64,000 bases of DNA from Roseivirga sp. UBA6061 (GTDB lineage: Bacteria > Bacteroidota > Bacteroidia > Cytophagales > Cyclobacteriaceae), in the NCBI GenBank assembly GCA_002427745.1, contig DIYF01000018.1, positions 99,294-163,293 on the forward strand, written 5' to 3'. The stretch's first letter is position 1. Every line of letters begins with the position of its first letter. The notes under the pieces are model-generated. The model ran no database searches. It had not been told where the DNA came from and worked only from the letters and a program-made list of their open reading frames with translations. A program made the translations under genes and the position numbers. Shown one piece after another: positions 36,290 through 45,906 of the stretch.

Positions 36290-38674
36290 ATGGTCAAAAA
36301 CTACATCAAAGTCGCACTTAGAAATTTCGTTAAACACAAGGGGTATACCTTCATCAATGTCACGGGTCTGGCAATGGGTATTGCCTGCTGCCTGCTCATC
36401 TTTCTCTATGTCAAAGATGAGTTCACCTACGATCAGTATCACAGTAAGGAAGACCGCATCTTCCGCATTTATTCTGAAATAAGCTTTTCAGGCCGAAGTT
36501 CGGTGATCGGAGGCACGACAAGGCCCGAAGCCATGGCCTACCTGGAAGATATCCCGCAGATAGAACAGGTAGTGAGGTTTGATGAAGGTGCCGCTGCCGT
36601 TCAGAAAGGAGATGATTTCATCCAGCAGGAAGGGCTGATCTATACAGACCAGGCTGTCTTCGATGTTTTCGATTTCAGATTCCTCAACGGAGGGGCTGAT
36701 GGAGCCTTGACCGATCTGAATTCGGTAGTGCTGACCGAGGCAACCGCACGCAAGTATTTTGACCGCATTGATGTGGCAGGAGAGGCGCTGCGCATCAACC
36801 TTTCTGACGGACCCGAGACTTTTTATGTCACCGGAGTCATTGAGAACCACCCCAGCAACAGCTCTTTCAATTTTCAGATGCTTATGCCTCTCTTTCGCAA
36901 AGAGAAGAGACTGAGCAGCTATACGCTCAATTCCTGGAATAATGTGGGGATCAACTCTTATGTATTATTGAAGCATGCGGGCGATCAGGCTTTGGTAACA
37001 GACCTGATGAAACAGGTAAGAGATACCCGTAACCCAAAGGTCGAGGGACAATTCAATCTGGATATTGTTAATCGACTGCAGCCATTGGCGGATGTACATC
37101 TGAATACCCGTGTCTCTGGAGGCATGGCCATCATGGAGTCGGTAGCACCACTGTATTCCTATATCCTTTCAGCCATTGCCCTGGTAATACTGGTAGTGGC
37201 TTGTATTAACTTCACTAATCTGTCGCTGGCGCGTTCTCTGCCGAGGGTAAAAGAAATCGGGGTAAGAAAAGTATTAGGTGCTCAAAAGAAGCAGCTGGCC
37301 TTTCAGTTTCTCAGTGAAGCCACCATCCTGTGCCTGGCAGCTTTTGTCATCGGGTTGGTGCTGGCGGAAATGGTACTGCCGGTATTCGGAGACCTGACGG
37401 GGAAAACCTTTTATCAGGGAGTAGCCAGCGATCCATTGCTCTTGTTCCTGTGTCTGCTCCTGGTGCTGCTTACTGCCTTTCTTTCCGGTTTTTACCCGTC
37501 CTTTGTGGTGTCAAGGCTCAATACCATCAGCTCATTGAAGGGGAAAGCCAATATTGGCAGGAATGCTGTGGTGGCTAAGGTATTGCTCGTGGTACAGTTT
37601 GCGATAGCCGCAGTACTGATTGTAGGAACACTCACCATGAACCGGCAGATCAGCTTTATGATCAACAAGGACCTGGGCTATGATGACCAAAGCCTCGTGC
37701 GCATCGATTCCTATCATTCCGGAGTGAAAAACATATCCCGGATTTTTAAGAATGACTTGGCGCAAAACCCGAACATCGTCTCAGTAGCTGCTGCAGATGA
37801 TTACAATACCTTTGTAGGAGCCACTTTTGGTGAAGGTGTGGTGCCTACCGTCTTTAACGAAATTGACAATGACTATCTCAGTACCATTGGTGCCGAGCTG
37901 GTAGCCGGACGTTTCCTGAAAGGGAAGGGGGACCATTATATCAGCGGGACAGACACCCTGACCAACATACTGGTTAACGAAGCCTATGTCAGGAGTTCAG
38001 GAGAGGAAGATCTTATTCATAAGGTGGTCGACAGTTACAGGGTAGTAGGCGTAGTGAAAGATTTTCATTTCTCTTCTGTGGAAACGGAAATCATGCCTTT
38101 GATGATGATCATCAATGATGAGACCGGGTCGGCCAGATTTCAGAGCATCTATGTGAAATGTGCCGATGCTTATTTGCCTCAACTGCAGGCTGAACTCGCT
38201 GCTCTCTGGCAGACGCATGCACCTTATCAGCCATTTAAAAGTGAGATAGTAAAAGATGCGAATGCCAGGCGCTATGCCGATACCAGCCGCTGGAAGCAAA
38301 TCATTACGTATGCCTCAGCGCTGGCCATACTTATTTCAGTGATGGGGCTGTTTGGTCTGGCGCATCTGGCTACTCAACAGCGTACGAAAGAAATTGGTAT
38401 CAGAAAGGTTTTGGGTGCTTCACTTTCCCAGATCGTAATGCTGCTCAACACCAGCTTTTCCAGGTTGGTACTGATCTCTGTTGTCATTTCCATTCCCCTG
38501 GCTTATTATGGCATAGAGCAATGGCTGCAGAACTTTGCTTACACCATTAACATTACCTGGACGCTGTTCCTCATTCCGGGGCTTATCACCCTGGCCATAG
38601 CACTTACTACTGTGAGCCTTCAGTCTCTCAAGCATGCTACGGCCAACCCTGTTAACTCACTCAGATACGAATAA
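36290..38674 (+). CDS. FtsX/MacB-type ABC permease 12
   Basis: 794 residues. Coupling motifs KEIGVRKVLGA and KEIGIRKVLGA, the second preceded by LAHLATQQRT as in 10 and 11. Helix 1 GLAMGIACCLLIFLYVKDE. Third of the tandem trio 10-12. Its second periplasmic domain carries the usual VVGVVKDFHFSSVETEI segment. Ends NPVNSLRYE, 12 bp before permease 13. Uniform short spacers in 10-12 fit unequal crossing-over between gene copies. Confidence 0.93.
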   Translation: MVKNYIKVALRNFVKHKGYTFINVTGLAMGIACCLLIFLYVKDEFTYDQYHSKEDRIFRIYSEISFSGRSSVIGGTTRPEAMAYLEDIPQIEQVVRFDEGAAAVQKGDDFIQQEGLIYTDQAVFDVFDFRFLNGGADGALTDLNSVVLTEATARKYFDRIDVAGEALRINLSDGPETFYVTGVIENHPSNSSFNFQMLMPLFRKEKRLSSYTLNSWNNVGINSYVLLKHAGDQALVTDLMKQVRDTRNPKVEGQFNLDIVNRLQPLADVHLNTRVSGGMAIMESVAPLYSYILSAIALVILVVACINFTNLSLARSLPRVKEIGVRKVLGAQKKQLAFQFLSEATILCLAAFVIGLVLAEMVLPVFGDLTGKTFYQGVASDPLLLFLCLLLVLLTAFLSGFYPSFVVSRLNTISSLKGKANIGRNAVVAKVLLVVQFAIAAVLIVGTLTMNRQISFMINKDLGYDDQSLVRIDSYHSGVKNISRIFKNDLAQNPNIVSVAAADDYNTFVGATFGEGVVPTVFNEIDNDYLSTIGAELVAGRFLKGKGDHYISGTDTLTNILVNEAYVRSSGEEDLIHKVVDSYRVVGVVKDFHFSSVETEIMPLMMIINDETGSARFQSIYVKCADAYLPQLQAELAALWQTHAPYQPFKSEIVKDANARRYADTSRWKQIITYASALAILISVMGLFGLAHLATQQRTKEIGIRKVLGASLSQIVMLLNTSFSRLVLISVVISIPLAYYGIEQWLQNFAYTINITWTLFLIPGLITLAIALTTVSLQSLKHATANPVNSLRYE

Positions 38675-38686
38675 ACCCAATCTGCT

Positions 38687-41119
38687 ATGTTGAAGAACCA
38701 TATACAAACCGCCATTCGTAATCTGACCAAGAGAAGATTTGTATCTCTGATCAATCTTACCGGATTGTCCATCAGCCTTACCCTGTTTATCATCATTGGT
38801 TTGTATATCAGTTTTGAAACCAGCTACGATGAGTTTCACAAGAAAAGTGATCATACCTATCTGTTGACCAAAGAGGTCAATACAGCCACAAATCAGGACG
38901 TTTACGGGCTGGTCAACTATCTGGAAGGGAAACTTCTGGCAGAGGACAACCCTCAGGTCAACCAGGTGGTACGCTTCTACAAATCTGACAATTCTCTCAG
39001 CAGATATGGCGATGACATTTACCAGGAAGATGACTTCTTTTTTGTGGACAAGAACATTTTTGAGGTCTTTGATTTTGAGGTCATCCTGGGTTCGGCAGAG
39101 CAGGCTTTTAAGGAGTCAGACAACGTTCTGATCACTGAAGAAACAGCCCTCCGTTACTTTGGCAGACTGGATGCGCTGGGAGAGGTGATCAGTGTTACAG
39201 AGCAATACTGGAATGTTACCAATGACTTTAAGGTAGCGGGCATCGTGAAGAACCCTCCGGCCAACTCACACATTCAGTTCGATTTCCTGGCCTCGTTTGA
39301 TGCTTTTGATGCCATTACAGAGTACAGTCCTGCTCAAAGTGATCCCGTCTGGTTGTGGGGCTGGAATGCCTTTATGGCCTATGTGGAGCTGAATCCCGAT
39401 GTTGACCCAGGCACTTTTCAGCCGGCTTTAGACGGGTTGATCCAAAAATACTACAGAGATCGCGATAAGGAGATTTACAGTCTTTCCCTCACACCACTCG
39501 AAGAGGTATACATGAATGCCGGGGTCAGAAATGGCTTCAGTATATCAGGCAATCCCAGAAGTGTTCGTGTACTTTCCGGGGTGGCTTTGTTTATTCTGAT
39601 CATTGCCTGTATCAACTTTATCAATCTCACTACCGCGCGATCTTCCTTGTATGCCAAAGAGATCGGGGTGAAAAAGGTACTGGGAGCGAAGCGCATTCAT
39701 CTCTTTTTTCAGCTGCTCACCGAGTCTACCATGCTTACAATGTTTGCCATTGTGCTGGCCCTGGTGACCGTAGAAATCAGTCTGCCCCTTTTTGAAGGAG
39801 CCATGGGTAAGTCGGTAGAGGTAGATTTATGGTCGCTGCCCGTTTTGTTAAGACTCATAGGCATTGGCCTGTTCATAGGAGCACTTGCGGGCTTTTATCC
39901 GGCTGTTTCTCTCTCTGGTTTCAGAGCACTTACAGCACTCAAAGGCGAACGCCTGCAGGCAGAAGGACGCTTTTCTGTACGGAGAATACTGGTGGTCTTT
40001 CAATTCACCGTGTCCCTGGTACTGGTAATGGGCTCGATGGTTATCTATAAGCAGCTGGTTTTTGTTTCTGACAAGGACCTGGGCTTTCAGCACGATGAAT
40101 TACTGTTTATGGAATTGCCCTCAGGCATCACCACAGCCGATACCAGTCGCTATGAGCGGATGCAGGAGCGAATCAGGCAGCTTGGTAATGTGCATGAGGT
40201 TACCTCCACAGAAGCCAGGCCCGGAGTCTTTGTCAGTGATGAGTTTGTACTGGCAAATGGTGCCGGTGAAGGTGATAAGGTGGTAGTGCCTACCATGTGG
40301 GTGGATGAGCACTTCTTCGAGACCTTTGATATCGAACTGACTGCGGGCGCTGTCACCTCCTATGAAGAAGGAGCTGCCATTCGCTATTATCTGAATCAAA
40401 GTGCCAAAGACATGTTTCAGTGGGATGATGCCCTGGGCAAGCCCATCGCAATAAGCTCTACCAGAGGTCCGCGAAGACAGGGCTTTGTGGCAGGAGAGGT
40501 ACCCGATTTCAACTTTGAATCACTGTACAACCCTATCAAGCCCATGCTTATTGGTATCAAACCCAATCACCTGGCTTCCGGCAGATGGCATCTCTTTGTC
40601 AGAGCCAACACCACAGAATATAGCGCCTTAATCGACCAGCTGAATGTAATCTGGTCTGAGACCTACCCGGACCGTCCTTTTAATATTTCCTTTTTAGATC
40701 AGGCAATTGAAAGACAATATCAGTCGCAAAGCAATCTGCTGAAAATCCTGCCATTCCTCACCGGTTTTGCCGTTTTTATCGCTTGCCTGGGCCTGTTCGG
40801 GCTGGCATCCTTTGTAGTGGAGAGACGCACCAAAGAGGTGGGAATCCGCAAGGTGCTCGGGGCTTCGGTAAGGCAGGTAGTGGTGCTCATTTCGAGCGAT
40901 TTTATGAAGCTGCTGCTGATCGCAAACCTGATCGCCTGGCCGGCTGCCTTTCTGTACCTTAAAGACTGGTTAAGTAATTTTAATTATCATATCCCATTAA
41001 GTCCGGGCTTCTTCCTGGGAGCCGGCCTGCTGGTGATGTTGATAGCCTTTGTCACTGTGGGACTCAAGGTGGTCAAAGGAGCCAGATCCAATCCGGTAGA
41101 TTCTCTCAGATACGAATAA
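38687..41119 (+). CDS. FtsX/MacB-type ABC permease 13
   Basis: 810 residues, with permease 20 the longest of the array. Helix 1 SLINLTGLSISLTLFIIIGLYI lacks the GIACC pattern of genes 10-12. Coupling motifs KEIGVKKVLGA (Lys for Arg) and KEVGIRKVLGA. The second periplasmic domain has EVPDFNFESLYNPIKP where the others have GVVKDFHF, so the conserved K-D pair is changed. The final region reads FNYHIPLS where many have FAYRI. Ends NPVDSLRYE. Confidence 0.93.
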   Translation: MLKNHIQTAIRNLTKRRFVSLINLTGLSISLTLFIIIGLYISFETSYDEFHKKSDHTYLLTKEVNTATNQDVYGLVNYLEGKLLAEDNPQVNQVVRFYKSDNSLSRYGDDIYQEDDFFFVDKNIFEVFDFEVILGSAEQAFKESDNVLITEETALRYFGRLDALGEVISVTEQYWNVTNDFKVAGIVKNPPANSHIQFDFLASFDAFDAITEYSPAQSDPVWLWGWNAFMAYVELNPDVDPGTFQPALDGLIQKYYRDRDKEIYSLSLTPLEEVYMNAGVRNGFSISGNPRSVRVLSGVALFILIIACINFINLTTARSSLYAKEIGVKKVLGAKRIHLFFQLLTESTMLTMFAIVLALVTVEISLPLFEGAMGKSVEVDLWSLPVLLRLIGIGLFIGALAGFYPAVSLSGFRALTALKGERLQAEGRFSVRRILVVFQFTVSLVLVMGSMVIYKQLVFVSDKDLGFQHDELLFMELPSGITTADTSRYERMQERIRQLGNVHEVTSTEARPGVFVSDEFVLANGAGEGDKVVVPTMWVDEHFFETFDIELTAGAVTSYEEGAAIRYYLNQSAKDMFQWDDALGKPIAISSTRGPRRQGFVAGEVPDFNFESLYNPIKPMLIGIKPNHLASGRWHLFVRANTTEYSALIDQLNVIWSETYPDRPFNISFLDQAIERQYQSQSNLLKILPFLTGFAVFIACLGLFGLASFVVERRTKEVGIRKVLGASVRQVVVLISSDFMKLLLIANLIAWPAAFLYLKDWLSNFNYHIPLSPGFFLGAGLLVMLIAFVTVGLKVVKGARSNPVDSLRYE

Positions 41120-41140
41120 AGATTTAAAAACAACTGTACC

Positions 41141-43510
41141 ATGCTCAAACGAAATCTCAAAATCTCGCTTCGCAAGCTCCTCAGACGGAAGGAGTTTACA
41201 CTGATCAATGTCTTCGGACTGATGGTGGGGCTGACCACAAGTCTCTTCATTTTTCTATGGGTCAACGATGAATTGTCTTATGACCGCTTCCATAACAGAA
41301 CGGATGATGTGTTCGGGGTATGGGCGCATTTAGACTACTCCAATGGCGGTACCGGTACAGGCACCTATCTCAATGCCCTGGTCAAAGAAGTGCTGGATGA
41401 TGAGTACCCGGGTTTCGATAAGGTAACAAGGGTCAATTATAATCCGGAAAACCAGCTCTCTTATAATGACAGAACCTTTAAGGGGAATGGCATCTACGCA
41501 GATGAGGAGTTTTTACAGATTTTCAATTTCCCGGTTATCTATGGCCAGCTGGAAGAAAACAGCCTGGAAACAGAGAAAGACATTATTCTCACAGAAGATA
41601 TGGCCACCCGGCTTTTTGGTACGGCCGATGTGGTGGGCGAACTGGTAAAACTGGATAATGAAAAGGACGTGGTGGTCAGAGCTGTGGTACAGACGCCTCC
41701 GGCCAATACCAAATTTCAGTTTGATTACCTTTTATCAATCGAGCACTGGATCAGTACCCGTGGATGGACCAAAGGCTGGGGCAATGGAGCCATGGAAACC
41801 TATACGCGCATTGATGAGAATGCCGATGCGGCTCGTCTCAGTACCAGTATAGCAGACCTGGTGAGCAAGAAATCAAACTTCGATAACCGAACGCTTTTCC
41901 TCAAACCTGTCGGAGATATGTATCTCTATGACAAGTATGAGGAGAAGAAGCTTGTGGGCGGACGCATAGAGTACGTACGTCTCTTCTCCATAATCGCCAT
42001 TTTCATCATCGTGATTGCCTGCATCAATTTCATTAATCTCTCTATTGCTGAGTCTTTCAAACGAGCCAAGGAGGTAGGGGTGCGAAAAGTGGTAGGTGCC
42101 AGTAAATGGGCCTTGCTCTACCAGTTTTTGGTGGAATCAGCCTTGATAGTTGCGGGTGCTTTTGTGCTGGCTGTTATTGCCATAGAATCCCTCTTACCGG
42201 CTTTCAATAATGTCACCAACAAGGCCATTGATTTTGACCTGTTTCAAACGGATATGATCCTGGGTTTTCTGGGGCTGGTGTTAACTACTGTAGTGATATC
42301 CGGTCTCTATCCTGCCATTGTACTTTCGCGCTTCAAAACCATCCAGGCACTGAAAGGCAAGCTCGAGAAGAAAGGCTCCGGAGGAATGGGCGTCTTTATT
42401 CGAAAGGGATTGGTCATCTTCCAGTTTGTCATAGCCGGGTTTCTCATTTTTGCCATGGTGGTAATCGACCAGCAGGTCAACTATATTTTTGATAATGAGC
42501 GAAGTATTGACAGAGAAGGGGTGATCGTATTGCAGAATGATGAAAGCCTCATTGATCGCTACGAAGAATTCCGGGCCGAACTCTTAAAGGACCCGAGCAT
42601 TGCCGGAGTTTCCAGTATAGGAGAATTGCCCATCAATGTCTCTTCCAGCAGCGGAGATCCTGACTGGGATGGTAAAGACCCAACACGGGATGTGAGCAGC
42701 TTCAAACTGCTGTTTACAGAACAGGATTTTATACCCACAATGAACCTGGAACTGGCACAGGGCAGAAACTTCTCCAGGGAGTTGAAAAGTGATACGGCCA
42801 GTGTGATTTTAAATGAAGCCGCTATCAGAGGAATGCACCTGGAAGACCCGCTTGGCAAGCGATTCAGTATGTGGGGTATCAATGCCAAAATCATCGGAGT
42901 TGTCAAAGATTTTCATCTCAACTCAGTCTATCAGGAGATTGATCCGCTGGTGATTCTCAACTGGGCAGAAAATACAAGCAATGTGATGGTGAAGACAGCC
43001 CCGGGACAGACCGCCAGAGCCATTGATGCACTGGAAGAGGCTTATCAGAGTTTTATGCCTGGTTATGTCTTTGAATACGAGTTTATGGAACAATCGCATC
43101 GCAACATGTATCAGAACGAATTAATGATCAAGGATCTGGCGCGTGTTTTCGGACTGATTGCTGTATTTATTTCCTGTCTGGGACTCTTCGGGCTCACTTC
43201 AATCAATGCCGAAAGAAGCATAAAAGAAATAGGGATCAGAAAGGTACTGGGCGCTTCGGTGACCAACATACTCATCCGCTTTTCCCGACAGTCACTGGCC
43301 TTGCCGGTTGTAGCCTCACTGCTTATGGTACCACTGGCATTTTACTTTATGAATACCTGGCTCAACAACTTTGAGTATCATATCGATATCCAGAGCTGGA
43401 TGCTCGTAATCGTAGTGGCTTTATCCCTCGCTATAGCCTGGCTCACAGTGAGTTTTATCGCCTGGCGTGCTGCTAGAACCAATCCTGTAAACTCTCTGAG
43501 AAATGAATAG
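41141..43510 (+). CDS. FtsX/MacB-type ABC permease 14
   Basis: 789 residues. Starts MLKRNLKISLRKLLRRKEF. Coupling motifs KEVGVRKVVGA and KEIGIRKVLGA. The first periplasmic domain includes a Gly/Thr-rich turn (NGGTGTGTYL) not seen in the others. Signature VVKDFHLNSVYQEIDP in the second domain. Its last codons overlap the start of permease 15 by 8 bp (ATGAATAG), the only overlap in the array, which implies translational coupling. Ends NPVNSLRNE. Confidence 0.93.
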   Translation: MLKRNLKISLRKLLRRKEFTLINVFGLMVGLTTSLFIFLWVNDELSYDRFHNRTDDVFGVWAHLDYSNGGTGTGTYLNALVKEVLDDEYPGFDKVTRVNYNPENQLSYNDRTFKGNGIYADEEFLQIFNFPVIYGQLEENSLETEKDIILTEDMATRLFGTADVVGELVKLDNEKDVVVRAVVQTPPANTKFQFDYLLSIEHWISTRGWTKGWGNGAMETYTRIDENADAARLSTSIADLVSKKSNFDNRTLFLKPVGDMYLYDKYEEKKLVGGRIEYVRLFSIIAIFIIVIACINFINLSIAESFKRAKEVGVRKVVGASKWALLYQFLVESALIVAGAFVLAVIAIESLLPAFNNVTNKAIDFDLFQTDMILGFLGLVLTTVVISGLYPAIVLSRFKTIQALKGKLEKKGSGGMGVFIRKGLVIFQFVIAGFLIFAMVVIDQQVNYIFDNERSIDREGVIVLQNDESLIDRYEEFRAELLKDPSIAGVSSIGELPINVSSSSGDPDWDGKDPTRDVSSFKLLFTEQDFIPTMNLELAQGRNFSRELKSDTASVILNEAAIRGMHLEDPLGKRFSMWGINAKIIGVVKDFHLNSVYQEIDPLVILNWAENTSNVMVKTAPGQTARAIDALEEAYQSFMPGYVFEYEFMEQSHRNMYQNELMIKDLARVFGLIAVFISCLGLFGLTSINAERSIKEIGIRKVLGASVTNILIRFSRQSLALPVVASLLMVPLAFYFMNTWLNNFEYHIDIQSWMLVIVVALSLAIAWLTVSFIAWRAARTNPVNSLRNE

Positions 43511-45905
43511 GCTCAACCTCAAAACTGCGCTCAGAAATCTGAGGAAAAAGCAGCTCTTCTCCTTTGTGAATATCGGAGGGCTCACCTTTGGTATGCTCTG
43601 TGCCCTGTTTATCGGTACTTATGTAATGCACGAGCTGAGCTATGATAAGTTCTACCCCGATTATGAGCGCATTTATCGTGTCAATGTCAACCGGGACAAG
43701 GGAGGCTTGCAGGAGAAAGGCGTTATCGGACCAACCGGACTGAAAACTTATCTCGATGAAAATGTCGGCCAAATAGAAACCGCTGTAAGGCTTCAGCGCG
43801 CTGCTTCCGGCATTTTTGAAAAGGGAGAGGAGGTTTTCAAGGAGACCGGAGGCTTTTATGCCGATGTGGATTTCTTCAGTCTGTTTGGCATAGAGCTACT
43901 GGAAGGGAATGCCGGCAATGCTTTGAGCAGACCCGAAGCCATTACACTATCACAAAGCCTGAAAGAAAAATACTTTGGAGACGCTCCTGCACTGGGCGAA
44001 TCTCTGACGATTGTAAGAGCCTATAACGGAACCCCAATGACTTTTCAGGTGCAGGGGGTATATGCTGACTTTCCCGGTAACTCACATTTATCACCAGATT
44101 ACCTCCTGTCTTTCGAAAAACTGAGACTCATACAAAAGAGGCCGGTAGATGCCGAATGGACCAATTTTAACGCTTTCACTTTTGTGAAGCTCCATAAGGA
44201 GGCCAGGGTGGAAGTTGTCAATGAATTGATCAAAGATGCAGTTGTTGAGAGCAGCACCCAATATGATATGACAGGCAATGTCCTGGAACTGCAGCCGGTA
44301 TCAGAAGTCCACCTGCAGGATTTTGTGGCTTTTGGTGATATGCCCGGCCAGGTCAAAAAGTCATCCATCTATATCCTGTCGGGTATCGGTATGCTCATTC
44401 TGGCATTGGTTTGTATTAACTTTTTCAATCTTTCTACTGCCCGGTCTCTGGAGAGGGCTAAGGAAGTTGGTGTGAGAAAATCTGTGGGTGCCAGCAGAAG
44501 AAATCTTATTGGCCTTTACCTGACAGAAACCGGTATACAGGTAATTATCAGTCTGTTACTGGCACTTATTCTCTTCGAGGTGTCCGGAGATTACTTTGGC
44601 GGATTACTGGGGACTCAGCTCAGCATGGGAGAAATGGTGACAACCCTGGGGCTTGCCAACTTTCTGGCATTCACCCTGGCGCTGGTAGTTGTTTTGATTG
44701 TAGGAGCGGGCTTTTATCCGGCATTCATTATCTCTGGTTTCAGGCCTGTGGAATCGCTCAAGGGAAAGATAAAGCTGAACTCTGCGAAATTCAGCCTGGG
44801 TAAATCTTTACTGGTGATTCAGTTTGTGATCACACTTACCATTGGTGTGGTAGCCTCTATCATTTATACGCAGGTGATGTATATGGAGAATACAGACCCG
44901 GGTTACAATCGGCAGAGTGTTATCTCAGTTCAGTTGTTTGGTTCTGAAAAGCTCAGGGCATTTGGAGAAAAGCTCGCGTCCAGCCCCATGATAAGTTCAG
45001 TCACTTACCTGGACGACCATCTTCAGAAAATCTTTAATTCAAGCACTGACTATGCCTGGGAGGGTAAGCCTGAAGATCAGCAGGTCCGTGTCTATCGACT
45101 TAGTGTCGACAACAACTTCCTGGAGTCAATGGGCATAAAGCTCTTGCAGGGAAGGGGCTTTGATGCCAACCTGAGCAGCGATGATAACTCGGTCATTTTG
45201 AATGAAAATGCTGCCAGGCTTATGGGGATAAGCTCACTTGATGATTTCCCCACGATTAAGAAGGGTAAGGACGAAACGTTGAACGTTATTGGCATTGTGG
45301 CCAATTTTAAGGCCGGAGATTTTCGCGAGAATGATAAACCGGTTTTGCTCTACCGTAACTCCGGGCGCTTTTATCAGGCCTATATCCGCCTGAATGCTCA
45401 AAACATACCGGCTGCCCTGGAAAGTGTGGAGACTCAGTGGAAGAGTGACAACCCCGGGGTGCCTTTTGAATACCGCTTTCTGGATGATCAGTATGAGCGC
45501 CTGCTGGCCAAGGATCGTCAAACAAGCTCAGTGCTTCTGTTCTTTACAGGCCTGAGTATCCTCATTTCTTTCATTGGTTTGTTTGGGATGATTCGCCTGA
45601 GAGTACAAAACAGACTCAAAGAGCTGGGTATTCGCAAGATATTGGGAGCCAGTATCAGACAGGTGATCGGTGCGGTTTCCAAAGAATTTGTGTTCTATCT
45701 CACACTGGCCGTATTGATAGGCATTCCACTGGCCATCTATACCGGTAACATCTGGCTGGCCGAATTTACTGAACGTATCACCGTCACCGCCATGCTGCCA
45801 TTGACGGTGGTCCTCCTGATGACAGGTATCGGAGTGATCACCCTGCTTTTTTCTACCGTACCCCTTACCCGACTCAACCTGGTCGAAACCCTAAAAGAAG
45901 ACTGA
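43503..45905 (+). CDS. FtsX/MacB-type ABC permease 15
   Basis: 800 residues, overlapping permease 14 by 8 bp and leaving only 1 bp before permease 16. Starts MNRLNLKTALRNLRKK instead of MLKNY. Coupling motifs KEVGVRKSVGA and KELGIRKILGA. The C-terminus LNLVETLKED lacks the NPV motif present in nearly all others, and the second domain has GIVANFKAGDF in place of GVVKDFHF. A divergent member. The tight packing of 14, 15 and 16 suggests balanced synthesis of these three. Confidence 0.93.
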   Translation: MNRLNLKTALRNLRKKQLFSFVNIGGLTFGMLCALFIGTYVMHELSYDKFYPDYERIYRVNVNRDKGGLQEKGVIGPTGLKTYLDENVGQIETAVRLQRAASGIFEKGEEVFKETGGFYADVDFFSLFGIELLEGNAGNALSRPEAITLSQSLKEKYFGDAPALGESLTIVRAYNGTPMTFQVQGVYADFPGNSHLSPDYLLSFEKLRLIQKRPVDAEWTNFNAFTFVKLHKEARVEVVNELIKDAVVESSTQYDMTGNVLELQPVSEVHLQDFVAFGDMPGQVKKSSIYILSGIGMLILALVCINFFNLSTARSLERAKEVGVRKSVGASRRNLIGLYLTETGIQVIISLLLALILFEVSGDYFGGLLGTQLSMGEMVTTLGLANFLAFTLALVVVLIVGAGFYPAFIISGFRPVESLKGKIKLNSAKFSLGKSLLVIQFVITLTIGVVASIIYTQVMYMENTDPGYNRQSVISVQLFGSEKLRAFGEKLASSPMISSVTYLDDHLQKIFNSSTDYAWEGKPEDQQVRVYRLSVDNNFLESMGIKLLQGRGFDANLSSDDNSVILNENAARLMGISSLDDFPTIKKGKDETLNVIGIVANFKAGDFRENDKPVLLYRNSGRFYQAYIRLNAQNIPAALESVETQWKSDNPGVPFEYRFLDDQYERLLAKDRQTSSVLLFFTGLSILISFIGLFGMIRLRVQNRLKELGIRKILGASIRQVIGAVSKEFVFYLTLAVLIGIPLAIYTGNIWLAEFTERITVTAMLPLTVVLLMTGIGVITLLFSTVPLTRLNLVETLKED

Positions 45906-45906
45906 G

